64,000 nucleotides of DNA from Stictocephala bisonia (GCA_035578905.1 JAQJVL010000679.1:248001-312000); one strand, 5' to 3'; positions 13,381 through 25,750 are shown, counted from the first letter of the stretch. Notes: generated by a model from the letters alone, not told the origin. Numbers and translations: made by a program.

Positions 13381-13980
13381 GTTGGTGCAATCGGGTATCG
13401 GTGAGTTCATTATCTCCCAATTTAGTAATCAAAATTAGTTAATGTACCTTCCCTTGAGACAGGAAAAATATACAATAAAGTGTTTCTAACCACTAGATTA
13501 TAACTTGTGCACTTATGAAGCCGTGAACTTAGTTGATCTTAAATCAGCATTACGACAAAACCATTCAAAGTACAAAATTAAATTTTTGATAGCTACGTTT
13601 TTTTAAACATAACTCAAGGGATTACAATGTTCTTCATTTTAATAAAAACGTACAAATTTTTATAATTTTAAAGGTAAATAGGGTATTTTTCCTTTAAAAT
13701 TATAACTATTTTTACGTTTTAAAATGAAAAGCATCTTAATCCCTTCAGTTATGTGTAAAAAACCTAGTTATTAAAAAATTTAATTTTGTACTTCGAATGG
13801 TTTTGTCGTAATGCTGATTTAAGATAAACTAATTTCACGGCTTCATAAGGGCACAAGTTATAATCTAGTGGTTAAAAACATTTTATTGTATATTTTTCTT
13901 GTCTCAAGGGAAGGTACACTAACTAATTTTGATTACTAAATTGGGAGATAATGAACTCACAGAAAGCCGATTACACCACC
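13381..13980. mobile_element. Palindromic foldback / MITE of about 600 bp
   Basis: The two halves are near-perfect reverse complements across almost their whole length. GTGAGTTCATTATCTCCCAA at 13401 matches TTGGGAGATAATGAACTCAC ending at 13960, and the axis is near 13680. The outermost bases are GGTGCAATCGG on the left and CCGATTACACC on the right. TTAA stands on both sides (13377-13380 and 13982-13985) and may be a target duplication, but TTAA is common in such AT-rich DNA. No transposase is inside, so it would be a non-autonomous element. Confidence 0.85.
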
Positions 13981-14194
13981 ATTAAATATGGGATTACTGT
14001 TGAGGATAATGAATTTGTAACTTTGTTTTTTTATTTTTGTCGTGTTGTTGTCAATTTACTTTTAATCTTAAACCAAATCAGCTCACTTTTTGTTCGTTCA
14101 GGTTTTTATAAAGTTGATAGAAATAGTGAATCGTTAAATGAAACCTAACAAAAAAAGTAATGTTCCGCGTGATATAGATTATTACAGTAGATAG

Positions 14195-14440
14195 GGGAAC
14201 GCCGAACAGATGAGTTTTTAAATGCCCTGACTCCGATAAAATCTTTCATCTCCTAACCAAACGACACTCCGTTTACAGAAAACCACTTAACACTTCATGC
14301 GCTGATAATATTTTCCTTCAGGCAATTATTTTGCCATCCCTTCAAATAGGGGAGGAGTGCGTAGGAAAGTATTCCATTTTATAGACTGTCTAGATAACTA
14401 TTGGTTTTGATCAACTACGTTTCCTTTTTATGGTAAATAT
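14195..14440. repeat. Diverged dispersed repeat, copy 1 (see 30505-30740)
   Basis: Shares GATAAAATC, CTAACCA, GTTTAC(A/T)GAAAACCACTTAAC and a GAGGCA/CAGGCA-like segment in the same order as 30505-30740. The match extends for about 200 bases with many substitutions and small gaps. This suggests an old transposon relic of unknown class. Confidence 0.5.
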
Positions 14441-15023
14441 GTTACCTTTTATTGCAGTATTATTTTATACATATTCTTATTCTGTAGTGTGCATATTTAA
14501 TAAAAAAGTTCTAAAGAGGAAACAAATGACGAAAAGTTATTCGATCCAAAGGGAAATGTTTATTTATTTGAAATATTAGTAGTTTTTTGTAATCTAGAAA
14601 TTTTTAATTTGAATTTTGAAGGCACTGTTTTCTAATAGATCAAGATTATAGACTTAACATTTTCATAGTTTAGAGAATAATGTTCCAGACAGCGTAATTT
14701 TACAAGAATATGTCAATATTACAATATGCACGTAAGCTGATGATAGCCGTACTACCCTCCAATACACTTACAGTGCTGATAGAATAAGAAAATTCTACAA
14801 TTTAGAATCTATTATAAATGGAAGTCAATTTCGTGCTATGTACGAAAGCCTTGTTCACTTAAAGGAGATGTCAATACTTTTCATCCACCAGCTGAATTGA
14901 ATAAATAATTCCAGATTTAATATCTAAATTAGCTAGTTTTACTAAAAGAATACATAAAATAATAGCTCTTAAAACTATCGCAGTCATTAAAGAGCAAATG
15001 TGAATTATGGTTCGTTAATATAT

Positions 15024-15570
15024 TGTTGGGGACCAACATAGGTTGCTCCTCACCCTATCTCTACGCAGTAGGTTGCTCCTCCTCCTCTCTCTGTGCAGTG
15101 GGTTGCTCCTCACTCTCTCTATGCGCAGTGGGTTGCTCTTCCCCGTCTCTCTGCGCAGTGGGCTGCGAGGAGCCCTTCCACTTTCTCGGCGTATCTACGA
15201 GTGAAGGTTGACACCCTTCTATATTGCGCTTCTGGAAATTTCTGGATTGAAGTGGCCCCTTATAAAGGGAGACCCCTCCGCCGAATGGTCAATGTCAGCC
15301 TTAAAGACTTCATCCTGGAGTGAAAGTATACTTGTGATAGTAAAGTGATAAACAGTGGCATTTAGCGAATAATTGAGATATTGAAGAATATTAGTAGTGT
15401 AGTGAGGGGACATTAATAAATCTAAATATAAGCAAGTAGTTTATTTTAAAGTGTAAATAGGTCGAATTGGAAGATTTAATTAGTGTGTAAAAAAAATTAA
15501 TAAATACAAATAAAACCAGTATGTGACCTCACAGTGGAATCATCTTATTATTTCGGTCACTGTAGGACCA
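15024..15570 (+). mobile_element. Candidate solo LTR or promoter-bearing repeat
   Basis: This stretch is richer in G/C than its surroundings. It begins TGTTGGGGACCAACA, contains CCTTATAAAGGGAG (a TATA-box-like site near 15258) followed by AATAAA-like signals near 15412 and 15500, and ends near GTCACTGTAGGACCA. That order (promoter, transcript start, polyadenylation signal, end in CA) fits a retrovirus-like LTR. I find no clear target duplication and no second LTR or gag/pol in the window, so this is tentative. Confidence 0.3.
15041..15171 (+). repeat. 30-bp pyrimidine-rich repeat, 4 copies
   Basis: Four units of GGTTGCTC(C/T)TC followed by a CT-rich stretch and (C/G)GCAGT(G/A). It lies at the start of the candidate LTR. 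A faintly similar segment (GAGGAGCC then TTCCA) occurs near 42080. Confidence 0.85.
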
Positions 15571-17282
15571 AAATAATAGAAACGTTGATCAGTAGCGTTA
15601 AATTGTAACTTACTAAATTAAAATAACAAAAACATCTTTTACTTTGTTTCAGAGAATATTCCTTTTGCCTTAAAAATTAGTTAGAATTTAGTTACCTACC
15701 ATTAATTTTTCGTTATGTGATATACGAGTATATTATTGTTAAATTCTATCTAAAATAAAATGTGTTTTTCTCAATCGTGAGAGTAATTTAAAACAAAATT
15801 TATGCTTGCAAAGTACTTAGTCTAACGGTACTGGAGCCAATACAAGAAAAAATCCCCTTTTACAGTACTAGGCTACTAAAATAAAAAACTAAAAATAGCA
15901 CTAATTATTATTTAATTAACTAAAACATATTCAAGAAAAAATGTAAACACTAAATTTACTTCACTTGTGCTCCAATCCCACCCATAATGTTGGGATTACC
16001 CATTAAATATTTAGAAAGTGTAAAGAGTAGAATGTGTAAAAAGTTAGGAGTAATAGTGTTCTCTACCACTTAACCAGGGACAAAAGCCAAGTTTTAAAGT
16101 ACGAGGAGAAAAAGTTTATGAAGTTGAGTCTTGGCCAACTGTGTGACAATATACACTTTAGTTCCTTAACCAAGATCTCAATCGGAAGAATTTAGTTTGT
16201 TATAAAGACCCTTGATGTATTCATTATCATTTTGTTAAGTCTACTTGATAATTTTTCAGACATTTAATCTCTGAATATACTTAACCTTATAGCAATCATT
16301 CGACCTTGTAACCATGTTGTATGGCTTATACACGTTTCAATATTAATGATGTATCATTTGCTTTAAATTGTGCAAAATCCTAAAGTTGTTTTTATATTAC
16401 TCATTTTATATTAAAATAGGTTTAAATAACATGAGCCCCAAATACTATTTTTTTTTGCAAATAAAACATAATACAAACTAAAATATTACACTAATATTTT
16501 TTTGCGAGTATATGAATAGTAGTAGATTATGTTTTTAATAACATATATGCACTTAAACAATTCTAAATACCTTTTCCACATACATTCAATAACATTGGTA
16601 ATATTAAATAATTGTACACAACTCATACTATAAGTTATTTAATGTCTTTGTATGTTGGTAATGTGCAATATTAACATTGTTATACTTTTCGCACGAGACA
16701 CTAACATTACCTTATAAAAAATTATATTGTTTATTTTAATTTTTTTTAATATAGTAAATTTAGATAATAATTTTCATTTTTCACTGTGTTAATTGGAAAT
16801 GACAAATCAGTATAACATCTATGTATGATTAAAGAGAATATTTAATGATATAAACGATGTATTTAAAATATATTATTCGCCATTCAGACTAACAATATGT
16901 TTAAAATGCGTGTTATCTTTAGAAATATTCTCTTACATTGTAAAGTACAACCAATGAAGCAGTGACAATGCATAACTGTTTATCAGCTCTACTCTTACTA
17001 GAGTTCACTGAAATAAAGTGGCTCAAAATGAGCTAAAAATCTGTCACAACGAATTAAATTTAGAAGCCCGTCAAATGAATAATTCAGTTATGTGTTACAC
17101 TTCATATTACTAATTCGATATACAGGGCATTTTTGTGTAACATAATTAATTATTCGATAAGTACTTACTAATGAATTCGGTTTAATGTCACAACATTTGA
17201 TACGTAGACTTTCAAATGTAACTAACACTGCCACCAATAATCTAGTTTTTGTTTGAATTTTCCAAAGACATGCATTTAAATT
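15571..17282. other. AT-rich region, nothing recognised
   Basis: No tandem repeat, RNA gene or credible coding exon seen. Confidence 0.55.
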
Positions 17283-17530
17283 GGTCGGTAACAAAGTTGT
17301 TTAAAGTCTAGCTTCATAAGATAAAGGTTCTCAGTTCCATTCCAATCAGAGTCGTAACACATTATGAAAGGGATCAGCTGATTACTACCGCCTGTTCATT
17401 TGTCATTGGGTTAAAGGTTAATTGCAGTTTCCAAAGAATAGTCGGCCTTAGTTTGTAACAATGACTACACTCGATCAAGTACACTCATTCGAAATCCATA
17501 TTCGCTTATATTTTGACGATCGCCGTCTTA
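17283..17530 (+). mobile_element. tRNA-derived SINE, diverged copy
   Basis: Starts GGTCGGTAACAAAGTTG, then GGTTCTCAGTTCCATTCCAA (degraded B box), then the body shared with the copy at 28927-29186: GGATCAGCTGAT, TGTTCATTTGTCATT, TTAGTTTGTAACAATGACTA, ATTCGAAATCCATATTCGC and a tail CGATCGCCGTCTTA. Both Pol III boxes carry substitutions, so the copy is probably silent. Confidence 0.85.
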
Positions 17531-19225
17531 AAGTAAATATAAAAAACATAGATAGATAATTAAATGTACTCGCCTAAGATTTAATACACTAATAAAATAA
17601 TATTGTTTACCATGTTTAGTTACATATGCTTTTGTTATACTAATAGTCATTAACATTTCTGAAATATTTGTATGGTTTAAAAAATAACAATAACCTAGTT
17701 ATACCTAAGCAACACATAACCTACAAATTCTATTTCTGCTATGAACATGTATTGAATAGTTTCTGTATACTGTTTTATATTGTGCTATCTTACTTGAAAT
17801 TATAAATGGAACAATCTACACATCGTGGCTTTATCCTCATTAATGAATGAAGTAGTGATGAGAACTCCTCATGTAATTCATAATGTTGCTTATACAGTAA
17901 CAATATGGGCAAGAAATTAATGTTCGTGGGACACATGAAAACCTTTAGCATTGTTAATGGGGAAAGTCATGTTGATAGTTTAATTGAGAGAGCTAAAGAC
18001 TAAACGTTTATGACGGTTAATGAGCTTTTAAGAATCCCTTAAATAGAAAGATAAGGTAGGTAAGATTTACTTATTTAAATAAACGTGAATCATAAACGTA
18101 AAAAGAGTGTGCCTAATGACAATTCGTTGGTCAATTAATTAATTTATATTTCATGTTGTATTGAGTATAAAAAAGAAGAAGAACATTAAAATACCTTTTT
18201 GATGGGATGAAGTTAGTCCTCTCTAACAACTAACCGTACTTGATATAACGAAGAATATAAAATTTGACGGATAGAAAACGGTACTTATGAAAATTAGTGT
18301 TATAGCCAAAGTTATTTACATAATTTAGAGTTTGATATCAATATTAAATATTACGACATAAGATGCATTCTAAATGTTGATGCAGTAAATTCTCATTGGA
18401 AACATACAATAAAACCCAACCTCTCATTATTGATATTTAACGTACAAACTTTAATACATATATCTCTCAATTTAGAGAATAACATAATAACCTATTTTTA
18501 TTCATTGCCAAAAATCTGTCACAGTGTAAATGTGATGAATATACATTTATTTTTAAATCTGCCAAAATGCTTCGTTCTACTTTGATTATTAGACTGAAAA
18601 TCCAATCAAATACGAGATGTCATTCAATCGTGGAGCATGTTAAATCGTCAAACATATTCCAATTATACGTTCCAATTCCTGACCTGACAATCTGAGTGGG
18701 TTGATGATGGCATTGGACGTTACTCAGCAATGAATGAACAACTATGCACACATTTTAGGGTATAATATTTTATGTGCTATCGTGTTATATTTTAATAACA
18801 GCATAACATTTCATAGTTTATCTATCTAAAATACATTATAGAAATATGTTTATGGTTTACTAAACAAATTAATGTTACACAATATAAGTTTATTACAAAA
18901 TTTAAGTTAACAAACTTACTAATTTTGTGGTTATCGATTCCTAAAATTTTTTAACTTTTCTTATTTCATTATACTATAAAAAATTACGTGACGATCACTA
19001 ACTTCGATGCTGGTAAGCAAAAAGATGACAATGTTACTAATACTAGTAAAAGTAAAATGCTTAAACAAGTACAATAAATGTAAATTTAATTTTATAGCCA
19101 GATATAAAAATTCATAAAATTATATTTTAGAGGAAGCTTTAAACCTAACTTGTCAATTTTAAATATAACCCTTATATGAACAGTGACGTACGCACGAACA
19201 CGTTTAAGATGCATGTTCATACATG
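17531..19225. other. AT-rich region, nothing recognised except a short shared motif
   Basis: Contains GATGGGATGAAGTTAGTCCTCTCTAAC-like sequence at about 18199-18226, which shares AGTCCTCTCTAACA with 63458-63472. Otherwise no genes seen. Confidence 0.5.
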
Positions 19226-19295
19226 TATAGAAAATATCTGTTTGGAAATACGTAACCAATATTTGCATTGCTCATATTGAAGATCTACAGTATTT
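19226..19295 (+). repeat. 70-bp direct repeat, left copy
   Basis: Identical over all 70 bases to 20636-20705. It ends ACAGTATTT, and the transposon end CAGTCATG follows at once. Confidence 0.95.
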
Positions 19296-20635
19296 CAGTC
19301 ATGTGCAAATTAATCTGAATAAAACCAATTTCAGTTAAAAACAAACATTTATTGGGCTAATTACATAAGTTTTCACATTATACATACATTTAAAACTTAA
19401 TGTGGCCTCCTTTTGCTTGTATTAACATTTCAAGTCTTTTTGTCATTGAATCGACCAGTTTCTTGCACATTTCTTGAATTTCAAGGTCATGAAACCAAAC
19501 CTAAATCATGGCTGAAATCATCTTGTCTTTAGTTGTGCAGTCCTTTTTTCTTAATCTTTTCTTACAAATGGACCAGAGATTTTCTATTGGATTGACATTA
19601 GGCGAGTTTCTAGGCCATTTCAAGCACAAAATACCCTCTTCATCCATGAATTTTTTAACTGCCTTGGATGCGTGACAGGGTGCAAGATCTTGTTGAAACA
19701 CAGGATTACGTGATAGTCAGCTTCTAGTTTTTTAAGTTCAGGAATCACTCTGCTTTGTAGAATAGAATATTTCTCACTGTTCATCATTCCAGATATTGGT
19801 AACAAAGGCCCTAAGCCGAAAAACGAAAAACAACCCCAAAACATTTTTTTAACTGGGTGTTTTACTGTTTGTTGCAAATGTTTCGGTGACCTTCTTACCG
19901 TTCATTATCTGACCTTCTTACATGGGACAACTTCCTACCTTGGACTTCAAAATGACTCTCGTCAGAAAATAAAACCTTCCTCCAATTCTCAACTTTCCAA
20001 AATTTGTACTTTTTGGCCCAAGCCAACCGTTTTTTCATCATAGCGGCTGTTAACAGTTGTTTTTTCCTTGGCCTTCTGGCTTTTCTGTTAACGGCCAAAA
20101 GACGTCTTCTGACTGTTGAGTCATGAATATGAACCCCAGCATCTTCTAAGTCTTTTTTAAGATCAAAACTGTTTTTTTTCAGGGTGAAGTTTACTATTTC
20201 TTAACAAAATTGCATCATCTTTGGTTGTAGTTTTTCTTTTTCTTCCACAAAAACATTTTCTTTTAGGAGATATTGATCCGGTTACATTTTTTGACTTAAT
20301 AATATTATTTACGGAGCCCAAACTAACACCACATTGTTCAGCAATCTGTTGCAGAGTTACAATCTTGCTTCTTTTCCTAGGAGTTAGATCCATAATAAAC
20401 TAATATCGAAAATAACCCAAGAACTCACCAAAATAATCGGAAGGTTAAAAAATGACGATACAAAGACAGTAATATCACTTAACCATGTGCAAAAATAAAC
20501 ATAACCTCAAAAAGTGTTGTAGTGATGTAGAAACAATGAATCACATGTACAAAAGAAATAACACTACATCTGCAGGTTGGCCAACGCCGAAAATCCAAAT
20601 TTACCTCTCTGTTCAGATTAATTTGCACATGACTG
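19296..20635 (-). mobile_element. Tc1-like DNA transposon, decayed, 1340 bp
   Basis: Perfect 24-bp terminal inverted repeats (19296-19319 and 20612-20635) begin CAGTCATGTGCAAATTAA. The internal minus-strand sequence encodes a broken Tc1-family transposase. The right end is followed by TA, as expected for this superfamily. The left end is preceded by TTT instead, because a 70-bp direct repeat lies on each side. The repeat start resembles those of Bari-type Tc1 elements, though this is a visual comparison. Confidence 0.93.
19501..20393 (-). pseudogene. Tc1-family DD34E transposase, frameshifted
   Basis: Reading right to left: an N-terminal helix-turn-helix piece (20393-20163, with QQIAEQCGVSLGSVNNIIK); then a second frame (to 19895) with the first catalytic motif FSDESHFE; then a third frame (19877-19620) with FWGCFSFFGLGPL; then a fourth (19701-19501) with FQQDLAPCH and WPRNSPNVNPIENLW. 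The second Asp and the Glu of PIENLW are separated by 34 residues, the DD34E spacing of Tc1 transposases. At least three frameshifts and a stop after MISAMI break the gene. It cannot make an active enzyme, which would normally cut and paste the element at TA sites. Confidence 0.92.
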
Positions 20636-20705
20636 TATAGAAAATATCTGTTTGGAAATACGTAACCAATATTTGCATTGCTCATATTGAAGATCTACAG
20701 TATTT
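20636..20705 (+). repeat. 70-bp direct repeat, right copy
   Basis: Starts TATAGAAAATATCTG immediately after the right transposon end (CATGACTG) and is identical to 19226-19295. It continues into CTCGAATG, whereas the left copy continues into the transposon. Confidence 0.95.
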
Positions 20706-20715
20706 CTCGAATGTG

Positions 20716-21335
20716 TCTATTGTGTATGTGGTTTGATATTATCACACAACACCAGACTAGCGATAATCACAAAGCTGATATGACAGTAACCAAGCCTGAG
20801 ACGGATCACTCAATCCATGATCCTGACACGAGTCTTGCTATGACATCATGTCACTGTCTGGTAGACATTATCACACATCACCAGACTAGCGATAATCACA
20901 AAGCTGACTTGACAGTCGCCAGGCCTGAGACGGATCACTCAATCCATCATCTTGACACGAGTCTTGCTATGACATCATGTCACTGTCTGGTAGACATTAT
21001 CACACAGCACCAGACTAGCGATAATCACAAAGCTGACTTGACAGTCGCCAGGCCTGAGACGGATCACTCAATCCATCATCCTGACACGAGTCTTGCTATG
21101 ACATAATGTCACTGTCTGGTAGACATTATCACACAGCACCAGACTAGCGATAATCACAAAGCTGACTTGACAGTCGCCAGACCTGAGACGGATCACTCAA
21201 TCCATCATCCTGACACGAGTCTTGCTATGACATCATGTCACTGTCTGGTAGACGTTATCAGTCGATATCCAATTATGCTGGCGGTAATCACATTACTGAG
21301 TTAACAGTCCCCATGACAGAGCTGGACCATTCCTT
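20716..21335 (+). repeat. 129-bp satellite, about 4.6 copies
   Basis: GACAGT(A/C)(A/G)CC-type phrases recur at 20782, 20911, 21040 and 21169, a 129-bp period. The unit includes GACGGATCACTCAATCCAT, TGACACGAGTCTTGCTATGA, TGTCACTGTCTGGTAGAC and ACCAGACTAGCGATAATCAC. The open frame at 20678-21106 is a repeat by-product. The last, partial copy (GTCGATATCCAATTATGCTG) looks like the 133-bp variant found at 35.7 kb. Confidence 0.95.
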
Positions 21336-22510
21336 ATTCCTTACATAAGACATACTTTATTAACTTTTTGTTCTTTTTGGTAGATTTTATTTAATTATTT
21401 GTAGTAGAAGTAACAATTAATTTATATTCCAAATGTGTAAATATCGAATTATATATATTTTGTACTTTAAAATCAGGAATATTAAAAAAATATAACGGTG
21501 TTAGCACTTTATATATTACTCACACATTAGTCAGTGTATAATTAAATATAATTAAAAACTAACATATAAAAGGCTTAAAATTTGTATACATCTACACCAT
21601 AAAGGTACTAAAATATTAAGACATATATTATATTACCGGAATAAAAATTGCCAGCAGTGTTTAAATATCACGTCTTACCACTCTGACTAGAACTGTGTTA
21701 TCAGTCTTAGAACCCCTTAACTGATTTCCACACCTCCCCCTAGCTGTCAAGTCCAAATGTCGTTACTTCACTTAATACTTGGCAAAACTTTTAATGGTTA
21801 CTTAAAAACTGTTGGAAAGTAGCAGTTTATAGTGAAAACATAGTACTTAAACTCTCAATTTTTATAACAGGAGCTAAGTTCACTCATAAATTAATAAATA
21901 AGTAGATACTCAAGCAATACACACTTATTGCAGTATTGCTTAATAATACAAACCATTAAATATAAGTAAATTGAGTTTAGTTCATTACTTTTAACCAATT
22001 TTAAGTAATTATTTCTATTGTTAATGTAGGCATGACTTATGTATATTTATAATGGCAATGACTTATGTATATTTATTATACAATTTTTTTGATGATATGT
22101 AAATATGGATGAGGTATTGTGAAATGCAAATATACTGTTAGGTTTGAAATGGAGAAACGGTTATCAATTATTAATTAGTTTTATAGTGAGATGATAACTT
22201 GCTCTTAATGTATCAACAAATATTTTTATCTTTTTGAACAAATTCTAACACGAGGAAATACATTCTATTATTGTTTTTATTCAGCATAAATATCGATGTT
22301 ATACCTTTTCCCAACATAAATGTTTTGTTTCAGGTAAGTCACTAATACTGGTTCCCATCTTCTTAAAAGGTAAACTACAATTATTTATATAATTGGAAAC
22401 TAATGCAGTGTTTCAAGTTAAGAAATTGTCTTTGAATAGCATAATGCAGAGTGTACTGGTAAATGATTTTTATTCCGTACCAATAGTGATTGTTGCCTAT
22501 ACTGATACAA
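21336..22510. other. AT-rich region, nothing recognised
   Basis: Only scattered short A/T-rich frames; a small direct repeat GACTTATGTATATTTAT occurs near 22030 and 22058. Confidence 0.55.
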
Positions 22511-24345
22511 AACGTGTATTAAATCCTCCTTGTATAGTTAGGATATACAAATAATGCGTATTAACTGATACTTTTATAGTTAGGGTATACAAATAACGTG
22601 TATTAACTGATACTTGTATAGTTAGGGTATACAAATAACGCACATTAGCTGCTCCTTGTATACTTAGGATTTACAAATAACGCGTATTAACTGCTCCTTG
22701 TATAGTTAGGATATACAAATAACGCGTATTAATTGCTGCTTGTATAGTTAGGATATATAAATAACGCGTATTAACTGCTCCTTGTATAGTTAGCGTATAC
22801 AAATAACGCGTATTAACTGATACCTGTATAGTTAAGATATACAAATAACGCGTATTAACGCTCCTTTCATAGGATATACAAATAACGCGTATTAACTGCT
22901 CCTTGTACAATTGGGATTTACAAATGACGCGTATTAACTGCTCCTTGCATAGTTAGGATATACAAATAACGCGTATTAATTGCTGCTTGTATAGTTAGGA
23001 TATATAAATAACGCGTATTAACTGCTCCTTGTATATTTAGCGTATACAAATAATGCGTATTAACTGATACCTATATAGTTAGGGTATACAAATAACGCAC
23101 ATTAGCTGCTCCTTGTATAGTTAGGATTTACAAATAACGCGTATTAATTGCTGCTTGTATAGTTAGGATATATAAATAACGCGTATTAACTGCTCCTTGT
23201 ATAGTTAGCGTATACAAATAACGCGTATTAACTGATACCTGTATAGTTAGGATATACAAATAACGCGTATTAACTGCTCCTTGTATATTTAGCGTATACA
23301 AATAACGCGTATTAACTGATACCTGTATAGTTAGGGTATACAAATAACGCACATTAGCTGCTCCTTGTATAGTTAGGATTTACAAATAACGCGTATTAAC
23401 TGCTCCTTGTATAGTTAGCGTATACAAATAACGCGTATTAACTGATACCTGTATAGTTATGATATACAAATGACGCGTATTAACTGCTCCTTGTACAACT
23501 GGGATTTACAAATAACGCGTATTAACTGCTCCTTGCATAGTTAGGATATACAAATAACGCGTATTAATTGCTGCTTGTACAATTGGGATTTACAAATAAC
23601 GCGTATTAACTGCTCCTTGCATAGTTAGGATATACAAATAACGCGTATTAATTGATACCTGTATAGTTATGATATACAAATGACGCGTATTAACTGATAC
23701 CTGTATAGTTATGATATACAAATGACGCGTATTAACTGCTCCTTGTACAACTGGGATTTACAAATAACGCGTATTAACTGCTCCTTGCATAGTTAGGATA
23801 TACAAATAACGTGTATTAATTGCTGCTTGTACAATTGGGATTTACAAATAACGCGTATTAACTGCTCCTTGCATAGTTAGGATATACAAATAACGCGTAT
23901 TAATTGCTGCTTGTATAGTTAGGATATATAAATAACGCGTATTAATTGATACCTGTATAGTTATGATATACAAATAACGCGTATTAACTGATACCTGTAT
24001 AGTTATGATATACAAATGACGCGTATTAACTGCTCCTTGTACAACTGGGATTTACAATAACGCGTATTAACTGCTCCTTGCATAGTTAGGATATACAAAT
24101 AACGCGTATTAATTGCTGCTTGTACAATTGGGATTTACAAATAACGCGTATTAACTGCTCCTTGCATAGTTAGGATATACAAATAACGCGTATTAATTGC
24201 TGCTTGTATAGTTAGGATATATAAATAACGCGTATTAACCACTCCTTGTATATTTAAGATATACAAATAACGTGTTTTAACTGCTCCTTGTAAAGTTATG
24301 ATATAAAAATAACGCGTATTAACGCTCCTTCCATAGTTAGGATGT
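22511..24345. repeat. 42-bp minisatellite, about 43 copies
   Basis: Unit TACAAATAACGCGTATTAA followed by (C/T)TG(C/A)T(C/G/A)CTTGTATAGTTAGGAT, with a 42-bp period. CG-containing ACGCGT is kept in nearly all copies. Several unit subtypes (CTCCTTGTATAG, TGCTTGTATAG, ATACCTGTATAG, CTCCTTGTACAA) occur in recurring order, so blocks of several units were duplicated together. Confidence 0.96.
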
Positions 24346-24875
24346 AAAATTAATTATTGGAATCTATTATTTTGAACTATATTACTGTCTCGCAATAAAA
24401 GTTTGATTATGAACATGAGTGTATGCATTTTCTTTCCAATTTATGAATTCGTGATGAAAATTAAACCAGATGCCATTGATACGCAATGGAAAAGTCTTAA
24501 CATCAAAAATATAAAAAAAGAATGTAAGTTTTTGAATTTTCATTTATGTATGAAAATATTTCATTACATTAAAAGGCTTTAAGGGAGAATGTAACAAATA
24601 ATGCCTTCTATACTCTTGCGTATTTAGGTGTTATTTTAGGCACATAACATGTATAGGATATTACTATTTTATGTATGTATTTTTAGGATATTATACATAT
24701 GTATGTAACATGTATAGGAACATAGCAATATTATTTTTTATGAGATAATACTGTATCAAATGAGAATCATACCCTATGTGCAAAATATTACATGCCAAAT
24801 ATTACATGAACTGTTGATTATAAGTTAGGAAATATAGCTATTGAGTGTAATAGGAACAGTATACTGTGCAGTATA

Positions 24876-25750
24876 CAGGTGTTACGAAAATGTTGGCCTG
24901 GCTCTGCATTTTCGGATTTTATTTGTGATTCTAAGCTAAAATGATGAATATTTTTTTAATTTCCGCTTTGTTTAGCAGCTGGATGCCATTTTGTTTTTTT
25001 CATAAAACAATTTATATCTGTGTTACCTTTACGGTTGTTACAAAACTTAGTAAATTGGTTCACGTTAAAAGGTAATATTAGATAAAAATTTTTGTTTTCA
25101 ATATTATTTATTATTTTCAAAATTAAGGCCATTTTGTTTTAATTTTAATAAATATTTTTAAAAAATCACTGGTTTTATAAAAATTTTGTAAGACACAAAC
25201 AGTTTTTAAATAACTTTATCTTTCCAATGATACATCACTTGTAAAAATCGATTAAGAAATAATAATTGTATGAACTAACAATAATTAACTTGCAAACTAA
25301 ATGGCTACTAATTTGACAGTGTTTGAACTGCATATGAATTAATGTTACATCAGTTCATAAAATTGTTATTCTTTAACCGACTTTTACAAATGAGGTATCA
25401 GTGGAAATACATATTTATTTAAAAACTGTTTTGTGTCTTATACAACTGTTATAAAACCAGTATTTTTTAAAGATATTTGTTAAAATAAAAACAAAATGAC
25501 CGTAATTTTGAAAATGATCAAGATAATTTATAAATTATTTTTATCAAATATTACCTTCTATCATGGACCCATTAACAAGCTATTTAACAATCTTAAATAT
25601 AACGACAAAGATATAAATTGTTTTATAAACAACAATTTATGGCGTCTAGCTGCTAAACAAAGTGGAAATTGAAAAAATATTATTTTTATCTTAGATTCAC
25701 AAATAGAATCTGAAAATGCATCCCCATCCCAACCTTTTTGTAACACTTTG
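24876..25750. mobile_element. Large palindromic mariner-type MITE, 875 bp
   Basis: The ends CAGGTGTTACGAAAATGTTGG and (reverse complement) CAAAGTGTTACAAAAAGGTTGG are inverted partners, and TA flanks each end (24874-24875 and 25751-25752). Inverted similarity continues inward through TTTAGCAGCTGG / CTAGCTGCTAAA, ATAAATTGTTTTAT and TCACTGGTTTTATAA / TTATAAAACCAGT to an axis near 25315. There is no transposase. The TA duplication and CAGG end fit a non-autonomous Tc1/mariner derivative. The arms differ by many substitutions, so the insertion is old. Confidence 0.8.

Noticed and set aside
13951..14148. 65-codon frame at the foldback edge
   Set aside because: It starts inside the palindromic arm and has no recognisable domain; chance frame.
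20678..21106. 142-residue protein with repeats
   Set aside because: It overlaps the 129-bp satellite precisely; the period happens to be a multiple of three.
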